44,911 nucleotides of DNA from the NCBI GenBank assembly GCA_018902795.1, contig JAHIQD010000005.1, positions 1-44,911 of the forward strand, in the 5' to 3' direction. A program made the translations under genes and the position numbers. Origin of the DNA: Bacteroidota bacterium. GTDB taxonomy: Bacteria > Bacteroidota > Bacteroidia > Flavobacteriales > Weeksellaceae. Shown here piece by piece: positions 7,777-15,137 of the stretch. The notes below the pieces were generated by a model, which was not told the DNA's origin, made no database searches, and saw nothing but the letters and a program-made list of their open reading frames with translations. The stretch's first letter is position 1; each line of letters starts with the position of its first letter.

Positions 7777-7812
7777 ATATTTCGAAGAAATTCTTTATTC
7801 ATCTATTTTTCC

Positions 7813-7820
7813 TAAATTTG
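7813..7820 (+). promoter_or_regulatory. -7 element directly before the YciO-like gene
   Basis: TAAATTTG matches TAnnTTTG and ends three bases before the ATG at 7824. Transcription would start at about the ATG, giving a leaderless or nearly leaderless mRNA. No good -33 TTG is visible. The TTG inside this element is the start of a longer frame, which I reject for that reason. Confidence 0.45.
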
Positions 7821-7823
7821 TAT

Positions 7824-8435
7824 ATGGCAAAAATTCTGAAAATATATCCCGATAATCCTCAGGAAAACCTTATCGCAGAAGTCGTTAAAACTTTGAATAA
7901 CGGTGGAATTATTATCTATCCTTCCGATACGGTTTATGCTATTGGATGCAATATTTTCGACATCAGAGCGATGGAAAAGCTCGCGCACATCAAAAAAATA
8001 AAGTTGGATAAAGCGCAGTTCTCCATTATCTGTAATGATTTAAGCCATCTTGCTCACTTTACCCGGCCCATTGACACCTCCGTATTCCGTTTCCTGAAAA
8101 GTAAAATCCCAGGACCGTTTACTTTTATCCTGGAAGCCAACAAAAGCCTTCCACTCGCCTATAAAGGCAATAAGACGGTGGGAATCCGTGTCCCGGATCA
8201 CCCAATTCCGCAGCTGATTGTCGAAAAATTGGGACATCCCATCGCTTCTACTTCCATCAAAGATGACGATGAGGTGATCGAATATTCCACAGATCCTGAA
8301 CTCATCGCTGAAAAATATGATCATCTCGTGGATATTGTTATCGATTGTGGTTACGGCGATAACGTAGCCTCTACGATCGTGGATTTAACAAGTGGAGAAC
8401 CTGAAATCATCCGTCAGGGAAAAGGCGAAGTTTAA
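7824..8435 (+). CDS. YciO/Sua5/YrdC family protein (threonylcarbamoyl-AMP synthase-like)
   Basis: This 203-residue protein belongs to the YrdC-fold family that includes TsaC/Sua5, which makes threonylcarbamoyl-AMP from Thr, bicarbonate and ATP for the t6A37 modification of ANN-decoding tRNAs. The conserved stretch IIYPSDTVYAIGCN is at about 31-44, followed by KLDKAQFSIICND and a C-terminal GYGDNVASTIVDLT. Length and the changed Lys/Arg region fit the YciO subgroup better than TsaC, and it is not certain that YciO proteins make t6A. The ATG at 7824 is preferred to the TTG at 7818, which lies in the promoter. It sits beside the tRNA genes on the opposite strand. Confidence 0.85.
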   Translation: MAKILKIYPDNPQENLIAEVVKTLNNGGIIIYPSDTVYAIGCNIFDIRAMEKLAHIKKIKLDKAQFSIICNDLSHLAHFTRPIDTSVFRFLKSKIPGPFTFILEANKSLPLAYKGNKTVGIRVPDHPIPQLIVEKLGHPIASTSIKDDDEVIEYSTDPELIAEKYDHLVDIVIDCGYGDNVASTIVDLTSGEPEIIRQGKGEV

Positions 8436-8438
8436 TGA

Positions 8439-8535
8439 TTGGGGCGTCTTTATCCGCCCTCCGTTCCCGCTTTTTCTGCTTCACTTTGTTTCGCAGAAAA
8501 GAGCTCCACTCAGGTGGGGACGCGGACACAGGCAA
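8439..8535. repeat. Imperfect palindromic, GC-richer intergenic element
   Basis: Between the YciO-like gene and yaaA is a block richer in G and C than its surroundings. It has inverted outer ends (TCCGC near 8454 and GCGGA near 8522) and inner ends (TTTTCTG and CAGAAAA) around an AT-richer centre. This looks like an interspersed palindromic repeat of the kind found between Chryseobacterium-group genes. No other copy is in this window, so the repeat status rests on memory. Confidence 0.4.
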
Positions 8536-8577
8536 AAATCAAATATCAGTATAAAAATACATCTTCAACATCTATCA

Positions 8578-9336
8578 ATGAAAATCATCTCATCACCTGC
8601 TAAACTCATGAACATTGAAAATTCCACAGAATTATTCAAGACCACCATCCCGAAATTCATTGATGACGCGGCTTTCATTCATTCCCATTTAAAAGAAAAA
8701 ACCCCAAAATATTTATCTGAACTGATGGAAATTTCATCCAAACTGGCAGATGAAAACTGGGAAAGAAACCAGAAATGGAAAGCAAAACCAGGTGCTAAAG
8801 AATCTGCGCCTGCCATGTTTGCCTTTACAGGTGAAGTTTACCGAGGACTTGATGCCAAAACTTTAGATAAAAACGCCGTAACTTATCTCCAGAAAAATTA
8901 CAGAATGCTTTCCGGTCTGTACGGATTGCTGAAACCTTCCGATAAAGTAATGCTTTACCGTTTGGAGATGGGCAGAAATTTCAAGTTTGACTCGTATAAA
9001 AACCTCTATGAATTCTGGCGCGAGAAAATAACCGACCAGCTCAACAGCGAACTGAAAGCCAAAGACATCATCCTTAACTTAGCGAGTTCCGAATATTTTA
9101 AGGTCCTTGATAAAAAGAAGCTGAATGCACCGGTGATCGATTTCGATTTTTACGAAACCAAAGAAGGAAAATTGAAAACCATTGTCGTTTACACCAAACA
9201 TGCCCGCGGACTGATGATTCGGTATTGTGCACAAAACCAGATAAAAACGCTGAATGGCGTAAAAGGCTTCAACCTTGAAGGCTACAGGATTGAGGAGAAA
9301 CTTTCAACCAAAACAAAGTTGGTTTTTACCCGATAA
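8578..9336 (+). CDS. yaaA: Peroxide stress protein YaaA
   Basis: This 252-residue cytoplasmic protein belongs to the YaaA (DUF328) family, which in E. coli limits free iron and DNA damage under peroxide stress. The start MKIISSPAKLM, the motif FTGEVYRGLDA (about 82-92), GLYGLLKPSDKVMLYRLEMG (about 112-131) and LNLASSEYFK (about 167-176) are typical, and the E. coli protein has about the same length. The frame is open further upstream to 8392, but that extension overlaps the preceding gene and crosses the palindromic element, so the ATG at 8578 is the likely start. The thioesterase gene follows 36 bp downstream. Confidence 0.9.
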   Translation: MKIISSPAKLMNIENSTELFKTTIPKFIDDAAFIHSHLKEKTPKYLSELMEISSKLADENWERNQKWKAKPGAKESAPAMFAFTGEVYRGLDAKTLDKNAVTYLQKNYRMLSGLYGLLKPSDKVMLYRLEMGRNFKFDSYKNLYEFWREKITDQLNSELKAKDIILNLASSEYFKVLDKKKLNAPVIDFDFYETKEGKLKTIVVYTKHARGLMIRYCAQNQIKTLNGVKGFNLEGYRIEEKLSTKTKLVFTR

Positions 9337-9372
9337 ACTTCATGGAATTAATGATAAATAAATACCGTAAAA

Positions 9373-9771
9373 ATGAATTACCATACAAGAAAATGGATTA
9401 AACCTGAAGATTTAAATCCGAATCACACGCTCTTCGGAGGAAGACTGCTCCAGTGGATTGATGAAGAAGCCGCACTGTATGCGATTGTGCAGCTGGAAAC
9501 GCCACGCTGTGTTACCAAATACATTTCTGAAATCAACTTTATCTCTTCTGCAAAACAGGGAGACATCATCGAAATTGGGATAGAGGCGACCGATTTCGGG
9601 AACACCTCAATTACCTTGACCTGCGATGTAAGAAACATGATGACCCGCCAAACAATCATTACCATTGATAAAATTATTTTTGTTGGCGTAGATGAAGAAG
9701 GAAAACCTACCAGACACGGCAAGACAAAAATTGAATTTATCTCCGACCGTCTGAATAATATGGAAGAATGA
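9373..9771 (+). CDS. Acyl-CoA thioesterase, hotdog fold (YciA type)
   Basis: This 132-residue hotdog-fold protein resembles YciA / acyl-CoA hydrolase family thioesterases, which cleave acyl-CoA to free acid and CoA. The family signature is visible: HTLFGGRLLQWIDEEAALYA at about 17-36, with the catalytic Asp in the WIDE motif, then RCVTKYISEINFISSAKQGD. The length is normal for a single-domain member. Its stop overlaps the start of the metal-binding AraC gene by four bases (ATGA), so the two are translationally coupled. That coupling to a copper regulator has no obvious metabolic reason. Acyl-chain preference cannot be read from sequence. Confidence 0.88.
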   Translation: MNYHTRKWIKPEDLNPNHTLFGGRLLQWIDEEAALYAIVQLETPRCVTKYISEINFISSAKQGDIIEIGIEATDFGNTSITLTCDVRNMMTRQTIITIDKIIFVGVDEEGKPTRHGKTKIEFISDRLNNMEE

Positions 9772-10328
9772 AACTGTTTATTAAAAACATGGTTTGTTCC
9801 CGATGTATCACTGCGGTGGAACAGGTTTTTAATGATTTAAAACTGGAAATTTCATCCATAGATTTAGGTGAAATTGAAACAATAAATGATTTCGGTGCCA
9901 CAGAGATTCGGAAACTTGATGAACGGCTGAAAGCTATTGGTTTTCAGATCCTGGAGGATTCTTCGAAAAAGCTGATTGAAAAGATTAAGAAATCTGTTAT
10001 TTTAAAAATCAACGGTTTGGATATTGCTGAAGATTTTGTACTGTCTAAATTTCTGTCCGAAAAGCTACATAAAGAATACAGTGCAATTTCCAAAATATTC
10101 TCCCAAAATGAAAATGTAACGCTGGAACAGTATTTCATCCTCCAGAAAATTGAAAAAGCAAAGGAGCTTCTTTTATATGATGAATTTTCTCTGACCGAAA
10201 TCTCCGGAAAGCTCGGTTACAGAAGTGTTCAGCACTTGTCTTCGCAGTTCAGAAACACCACAGGATTCTCCCCTTCTGAATTCAAAAAACTGAAACAGAA
10301 AAACCGCATTCCTATCGATAAAATCTGA
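9768..10328 (+). CDS. AraC-type regulator with N-terminal HMA-like metal-binding domain
   Basis: This 186-residue protein joins two parts. Residues 1 to about 70 look like a heavy-metal-associated (HMA) domain with the metal ligand motif NMVCSRC (C10, C13). Residues about 90-180 are an AraC helix-turn-helix pair: EKAKELLLYDEFSLTEISGKLGY, then SVQHLSSQFRNTTGFSPSEFK. There is no sugar- or effector-binding cupin. It lies directly upstream of the copper ATPase and is fused by ATGA overlap to the thioesterase. A copper-responsive activator of the ATPase gene is the natural reading: the CxxC would bind Cu+ and the AraC part would bind near 10330-10400, where TTCAA/TTGAA repeats occur. Copper rather than another soft metal is inferred from the neighbour. 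Confidence 0.82.
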   Translation: MKLFIKNMVCSRCITAVEQVFNDLKLEISSIDLGEIETINDFGATEIRKLDERLKAIGFQILEDSSKKLIEKIKKSVILKINGLDIAEDFVLSKFLSEKLHKEYSAISKIFSQNENVTLEQYFILQKIEKAKELLLYDEFSLTEISGKLGYRSVQHLSSQFRNTTGFSPSEFKKLKQKNRIPIDKI

Positions 10329-10403
10329 ATTCTATAAGATTCTTCCTTATATTTATAACAGCGTTCAAGTTCAATTCAGGAAATTTGAAACATATATTTA
10401 ATT

Positions 10404-13052
10404 ATGGAAAATCATCAACAGCCCACTCACCCATCAGAACGGATCTCGCCGAGTTCAGTGTACTACTGTCCAATGGAATGCGAAGGCGAAAAAGTATATT
10501 TTACCCCGGGAAGGCGTTGCCCTGTGTGCAATATGTTCCTCGTTCAGATTGAAGAAAGACAAGATTATAAAAATAAAGCAGCCACTTTCTCCAAAACCAA
10601 TCTTCCCGAAAGCTTCAAAGACAAAATCGGCGAATATTTCTGTCCGATGTTCTGTGAAAGAGATAAAACTTACGGTGCAGACACCGGTTGTCCGGTGTGT
10701 CACATGCATCTGGAAGAAATTACAGCGGAATTAATTGAAAATGCAACCCATCACACTCATGACCACGGAAACGCTCCCGCCCATTCACATCACCCGATTC
10801 CCCCAGCCGGAAACGCTGAAGATCATGCCGGAAAATATTATTGCCCCATGTTTTGCGAAGGCGATAAGGTTTATGATTCCAATGTGGGATGTCCGGTGTG
10901 CGGAATGGATTTGGTGAAATATCCAGAAAAACCCAAACCCACCCAATACACCTGCCCGATGCACCCTGAAATCGTTCAAGATGAGCCGGGAGACTGCCCC
11001 ATTTGCGGTATGGATCTCGTTCCTGTCCTTACTGAATCAACCGATGGTGAAGATGAAACCTTTAATATCCTAAAGAAAAAATTCATCACGGCATTGGTGC
11101 TCACTGTACCTGTTTTCATTCTTTCTATGGGCGGTATGTTTTTCACTTTTCCTTTCTCTCATCAGTTTCAGGGAGTTTTAGAACTTATTTTAACGCTTCC
11201 TGTTTTGTTCTATGCAGGTTGGTTTATCATGAAACGGGGCTGGATCTCCTTTAAAACCTGGAATCTCAATATGTTTTCATTGATTGCACTCGGAGTTGCT
11301 GCAGCATTTCTCTTCAGCATTGTTGCATTGGTTTTTCCAGATATTTTCCCTCACGAAATGGTTCATGACGGTAAAGTACCGCTCTATTTTGAAGCAGTTG
11401 ATGTGATTCTCACGCTGGTGATCTTAGGACAGTTAATGGAAGCCGCCGCGCACAAAAAAACCGGAAACGCCATCAAAGAACTCATGAGTCTTTCCCCCGA
11501 TGAAGCCAATTTAATCATTGACGGAAATGAAAAAAAAGTTCCGCTTTCTCACTTGAAAATTGGTGATTTGCTAAGGGTTAAACCAGGCGAAAAAATTCCG
11601 GTTGATGGCAAAATTACAGAAGGAAATTCTAATGTTGATGAAAGCATGATTACCGGAGAACCAGTTCCTGTGGAGAAAACTGCAGACGACCGGGTGAGTT
11701 CCGGAACGATCAACGGAAACGGTGTTTTCATAATGAAAGCCGAAAAAGTAGGCAATGAAACGCTGCTTTCCCAAATTATTAAAATGGTTCATGATGCAAG
11801 CCGCAGCAAAGCCCCGATTCAAAAATTGGTAGACAGGGTTTCCAAAATTTTCGTCCCAACGGTGATCGCTGTTTCAGTGCTTACATTTTTAGGATGGTAT
11901 ATTTTCGGTGGCGAAGACCGGCTGATGATGGCATTTGTGAATGCCGTGGCAGTTTTAATTGTTGCCTGTCCGTGCGCTTTAGGTTTAGCCACGCCCATGA
12001 GCCTGATGGTTGGAATTGGGAAAGGCGCTAAAAACGGGATCCTTATTAAGAATGCAGAAGCCCTGGAACAGATGCAGAAAGTGAATATCCTGATCACGGA
12101 TAAAACCGGAACTCTTACGGAAGGAAAACCCAGTCTCGATGAAATATTCACTGCAGAAAATTCAGATAAAAATCTACTGCTGAATTTGGCAGCGGCGCTC
12201 AATCAGAATTCTGAACATCCATTGTCCGGTGCAGTCTTACATGAGTTTAAAAAAGAAGATTCCAAATTTGAAAAAGTTGAGAATTTTGAAAACATTTCCG
12301 GCAAAGGAATTAAAGGAACCGTCAGCGGAGAAACAGTATTGCTCGGAAACGAAGCACTATTAAATCATTTCAACATTCAGATTCCAGAAAATCTGAAACA
12401 AAATGTCATCGGAAAACAGGATGAAGCAAAAACGGTTTCCTATCTTTCTGCCGGCGGAAAAGTTCTGGGATTTCTAAGTTTTTCTGATAAAATAAAAGTA
12501 AGTTCAAAACAGGCCGTAGAATTTCTTCACCAGCACAAAACGGAAGTAATCATGATGACCGGTGATAACGCACACACCGCAAAAGCCGTAGCCGCTGAAC
12601 TTGGGATTAAAAAATACTTTGCAAACCAGCTTCCTCAGGATAAACTGGCGGCGATAAAAAAACTCCAGGCAGAAGGAAATATGGTGGCGATGACCGGTGA
12701 CGGAATTAATGACGCTCCCGCATTAGCCCAATCAAACGTAGGCATTGCAATGGGAACCGGAACGGATGTAGCGATTGAAAGTTCAGCAATCACGCTGCTT
12801 CAAGGTGATATTCTCGGGGTTGCAAAAGCCAAGATCCTCAGCGAAGCGCTGTTGAAAAACATCAAACAGAATCTTTTTTTCGCCTTCCTGTACAATACCG
12901 TTGGAATCCCGATTGCCGCAGGTTTGCTGTATCCGTTTTTCGGAATTCTTTTAAGCCCGATGATTGCAGCCGCTGCGATGAGTTTCAGCTCGGTATCAGT
13001 CATTTTAAATTCCCTGAGACTGAATAAAGTGAATTTGACTATTAACCGTTAA
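10404..13052 (+). CDS. copA: Copper-translocating P1B-type ATPase with four Cys-rich modules
   Basis: This 882-residue inner-membrane ATPase exports Cu+ from the cytoplasm. It carries CPC in the membrane motif VACPCALGLATP (about 519-530), the phosphorylation site DKTGTLTEG (about D566), TGDGINDAP (about 763-771), and YN plus MSFSS in the last two helices, the P1B-1 Cu+ signature. The N-terminus has no classic HMA domain. It has four heavy-metal-binding modules of the CPM...CPxCxM type at about residues 20-48, 79-105, 146-172 and 182-208. The first two are degenerate (CNM, CHM instead of CGM) and three have Cys-rich CPMxC starts. A His-rich linker (THHTHDHGNAPAHSHH) lies between modules 2 and 3. 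The AraC regulator just upstream probably controls it. Confidence 0.95.
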   Translation: MENHQQPTHPSERISPSSVYYCPMECEGEKVYFTPGRRCPVCNMFLVQIEERQDYKNKAATFSKTNLPESFKDKIGEYFCPMFCERDKTYGADTGCPVCHMHLEEITAELIENATHHTHDHGNAPAHSHHPIPPAGNAEDHAGKYYCPMFCEGDKVYDSNVGCPVCGMDLVKYPEKPKPTQYTCPMHPEIVQDEPGDCPICGMDLVPVLTESTDGEDETFNILKKKFITALVLTVPVFILSMGGMFFTFPFSHQFQGVLELILTLPVLFYAGWFIMKRGWISFKTWNLNMFSLIALGVAAAFLFSIVALVFPDIFPHEMVHDGKVPLYFEAVDVILTLVILGQLMEAAAHKKTGNAIKELMSLSPDEANLIIDGNEKKVPLSHLKIGDLLRVKPGEKIPVDGKITEGNSNVDESMITGEPVPVEKTADDRVSSGTINGNGVFIMKAEKVGNETLLSQIIKMVHDASRSKAPIQKLVDRVSKIFVPTVIAVSVLTFLGWYIFGGEDRLMMAFVNAVAVLIVACPCALGLATPMSLMVGIGKGAKNGILIKNAEALEQMQKVNILITDKTGTLTEGKPSLDEIFTAENSDKNLLLNLAAALNQNSEHPLSGAVLHEFKKEDSKFEKVENFENISGKGIKGTVSGETVLLGNEALLNHFNIQIPENLKQNVIGKQDEAKTVSYLSAGGKVLGFLSFSDKIKVSSKQAVEFLHQHKTEVIMMTGDNAHTAKAVAAELGIKKYFANQLPQDKLAAIKKLQAEGNMVAMTGDGINDAPALAQSNVGIAMGTGTDVAIESSAITLLQGDILGVAKAKILSEALLKNIKQNLFFAFLYNTVGIPIAAGLLYPFFGILLSPMIAAAAMSFSSVSVILNSLRLNKVNLTINR

Positions 13053-13168
13053 AGAATCACAAATAAGCCTTTATTTTATTAATGTGTCATAAAAAATTAA
13101 ATATGACTTTGGATTTGGTATTAAAATTGAATAAAAATTAATTCAAACAAACATTAAATAAATTTACT

Positions 13169-13702
13169 ATGGCAAAGAAACAGACTCCAAAGGGAAAAGT
13201 TGCGCCCAAATCTGACGCGGCGGACAAACTGAAAGATTTTATGGTTGACGGGCTGAAGGATTTATACTGGGCTGAAAAAGCATTGGTTAAAAATCTTCCT
13301 AAAATGGCTAAAAATGCCACTTCTGCTAAACTTAAAGAAGCGGTAAATGGGCATTTAGCTGAAACTAAAGGTCAGGTTACCCGTCTCGAAGATGCTTTCA
13401 AAGCATTAAAACTGAAGCCGCAGGCTGTAAAGTGTGATGCGATGGACGGTTTGCTTAAAGAAGCAGAAGGAATTCTTGAGGAAACAGAGCCGGGACCGGT
13501 TCGTGACGCTGCCATCATCGCTGCTGCCCAAAAAGTGGAACATTACGAAATAGCTTCTTACGGTACATTGGCAACTTACGCCAAATTGCTGGGTCATAAA
13601 GAAGTTCTTGCATTACTCCTTGAAACTTTGAAAGAGGAAAAAACATGTGATAAAGATTTAACCAAGCTGGCAAAATCCGAAATCAACGTAAAAGCAAAAT
13701 AA
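13169..13702 (+). CDS. DUF892 / YciF-type ferritin-like protein
   Basis: This 177-residue cytoplasmic protein belongs to the YciF/YciE (DUF892) family, ferritin-like four-helix bundles linked to general stress. After a Lys-rich start (MAKKQTPKGKVAP) the bundle begins with LKDFMVDGLKDLYWAEKALVK (family hallmark DLYWAEK) and continues with HLAETKGQVTRLE, then AAAQKVEHYEIASYGTL. The Glu and His residues in these helices are the expected di-metal ligands. It follows copA by 117 bp and ends at a good terminator, so it is probably its own stress-induced unit. Substrate and metal are unknown for the family. Confidence 0.9.
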   Translation: MAKKQTPKGKVAPKSDAADKLKDFMVDGLKDLYWAEKALVKNLPKMAKNATSAKLKEAVNGHLAETKGQVTRLEDAFKALKLKPQAVKCDAMDGLLKEAEGILEETEPGPVRDAAIIAAAQKVEHYEIASYGTLATYAKLLGHKEVLALLLETLKEEKTCDKDLTKLAKSEINVKAK

Positions 13703-13708
13703 AAACTT

Positions 13709-13735
13709 AGCGGTCGTATTATGACCGCTTTTTTT
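13709..13735 (+). terminator. Intrinsic terminator after the DUF892 gene
   Basis: The stem AGCGGTC/GACCGCT (7 bp, seven-base loop) is followed by six or seven T, seven bases after the stop codon. Confidence 0.88.
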
Positions 13736-13761
13736 ACGGCTAATCTTTTTTACAATTTTCA

Positions 13762-13782
13762 CCTCAATATCAATTATTGAGG
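13762..13782. repeat. Inverted repeat upstream of the 13811 gene
   Basis: A perfect 8-bp inverted repeat CCTCAATA/TATTGAGG with a five-base loop lies about 30 bp before the ATG at 13811, with no T-tract on either side. Its place fits an operator or a leader hairpin. Confidence 0.35.
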
Positions 13783-13810
13783 AAATCTGAACATATATAA
13801 ATTTACAAAG

Positions 13811-14413
13811 ATGAAAACTCAGCTTCCGTCACAGAAAACCGGATCAAAATCCGATACCGTTTCAGAGATTGAGATGGAAAGCGAAGTTTTAGCCAGAATA
13901 CATTTTGAGACTGTGAAAAAGAGGTTTCTCGATGTGAATTCCTGGGAACTTTTTTCGGGCGAAGAGAAAGCTGAGTTTTCTCTCCGGGACCGTAATGGAG
14001 AACTTATTTTGGATCAACCCAAAATAGGCGATTTTTTCCGGATTAAAATTCCTGGCCTGCATAATCCAACCGGAGATGGCTATGACTGGGTACAGGTCGA
14101 ACATGTAGAGGAAGAACAGAAAGCTGATTTTGACAGTGTTTATATCAGGGTTCGACCCACCTCCGATCCGACAAAACCCGAGGAGGCAACTGCGCATTTT
14201 TTTGATCCGAAAGCCACTTCGAATTTCCTTATACGTAGAGAAAAGAATGTGATTTTTGCGGAGGTTCACGGCAGAAATGAAGTACCGAATACGGAAAACC
14301 TAAGTTTTTTGGAAAAAATCAGAAACTCTTTGGTAGCCGTTGGAGGAATGATCGCAGGCAGTAAATTTCAGTGGAAATCACTTACGGAAGGCCTTATAAA
14401 GAATGAAGCATAA
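13811..14413 (+). CDS. Conserved hypothetical protein
   Basis: This 200-residue protein is probably cytoplasmic, with no signal peptide. I do not recognise a named domain. The region at about 50-125 looks like a beta-rich module (REYs replaced by DRNGELILDQPKIGDFFRIKIPG-like strands, and a YDWVQVEHVEEE stretch). The C-terminal part has a hydrophobic segment LVAVGGMIAGS (about 174-184) that may be a short membrane or packing helix. It overlaps the DUF72 gene downstream by 11 bp, so the two are translated together. Similar proteins occur near DUF892 and DUF72 genes in Flavobacteriia, in my recollection only. Confidence 0.7.
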   Translation: MKTQLPSQKTGSKSDTVSEIEMESEVLARIHFETVKKRFLDVNSWELFSGEEKAEFSLRDRNGELILDQPKIGDFFRIKIPGLHNPTGDGYDWVQVEHVEEEQKADFDSVYIRVRPTSDPTKPEEATAHFFDPKATSNFLIRREKNVIFAEVHGRNEVPNTENLSFLEKIRNSLVAVGGMIAGSKFQWKSLTEGLIKNEA

Positions 14414-15137
14414 AATTTACATAGGATGTTCGGGCTTTTCTAACCGCGACTGGAAGGGGTATTTCTTTCCGGAAAATCTTCCTTCAAAGGAACAGCTGAC
14501 TTATTATTCAGAAAAATTCAACTCTGTCGAAATCAACTCCACTTTTTACCGAAGACTCCGTACTCAGACTTTAGAAAACTGGTACACGAGGACAAGTGCA
14601 GATTTTAAATTTTTTGTGAAAATTCCGAAAACCATCACCCACATTAAAAGACTTTCAGAAACTTCGGCCGAAACTTTAGATTTCTGTAACCATATTCACA
14701 CGGGGATTAGGGAAAAACTTGCAGGTTTTCTTTTTCAGCTGCCTCCCACTTTCCATTTCAATACTGAAAATTTAGAAAAAGTTCTTGAGACGGTTGATGA
14801 ACAATATCTGAATGTGGTCGAATTCCGCCATAAATCATGGTGGAATGATGAAGTGCTTGAAACATTAAAAAAGAAGAACATCGTCTTTTCTGGCGTGAGT
14901 TTTCCAAAAGATATTCCGGACGAATTTACGGTGAATAATGATGAGTTTGCTTATTACAGGCTTCACGGTGTTCCGGTGCTTTTTAAATCTGAATATTCAG
15001 AAAATGAAATATCAAAACTCGCCGAAACCATCAAGAAAGCCAAACGAACGGTCTATGTATTTTTTAACAATACCTGGGGAGTGGCTGCACTGAACAACGC
15101 TTTACTTTTACAGAAAAAATTGGGGAAAACGGATTAA
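14403..15137 (+). CDS. DUF72 domain protein (TIM-barrel-like)
   Basis: This 244-residue protein is of the DUF72 (YecE) family, TIM-barrel-like proteins of unknown function. Hallmarks visible are IYIGCSGFSNRDWKGYFFPE at 5-24, EKFNSVEINSTFYR at about 37-50, KFFVKIPKTITHIKRL, and the late YYRLHGVPVLF, then YVFFNNTWG. The length is typical. It overlaps the preceding hypothetical gene by 11 bp. Its stop overlaps the convergent stop of the polyprenyl synthase gene in the shared TTAA at 15134-15137. Confidence 0.88.
   Translation: MKHKIYIGCSGFSNRDWKGYFFPENLPSKEQLTYYSEKFNSVEINSTFYRRLRTQTLENWYTRTSADFKFFVKIPKTITHIKRLSETSAETLDFCNHIHTGIREKLAGFLFQLPPTFHFNTENLEKVLETVDEQYLNVVEFRHKSWWNDEVLETLKKKNIVFSGVSFPKDIPDEFTVNNDEFAYYRLHGVPVLFKSEYSENEISKLAETIKKAKRTVYVFFNNTWGVAALNNALLLQKKLGKTD

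Noticed and set aside
8392..8577. 62-codon N-terminal extension of YaaA
   Set aside because: It overlaps the preceding gene and crosses the palindromic element; the known family begins at the ATG at 8578.
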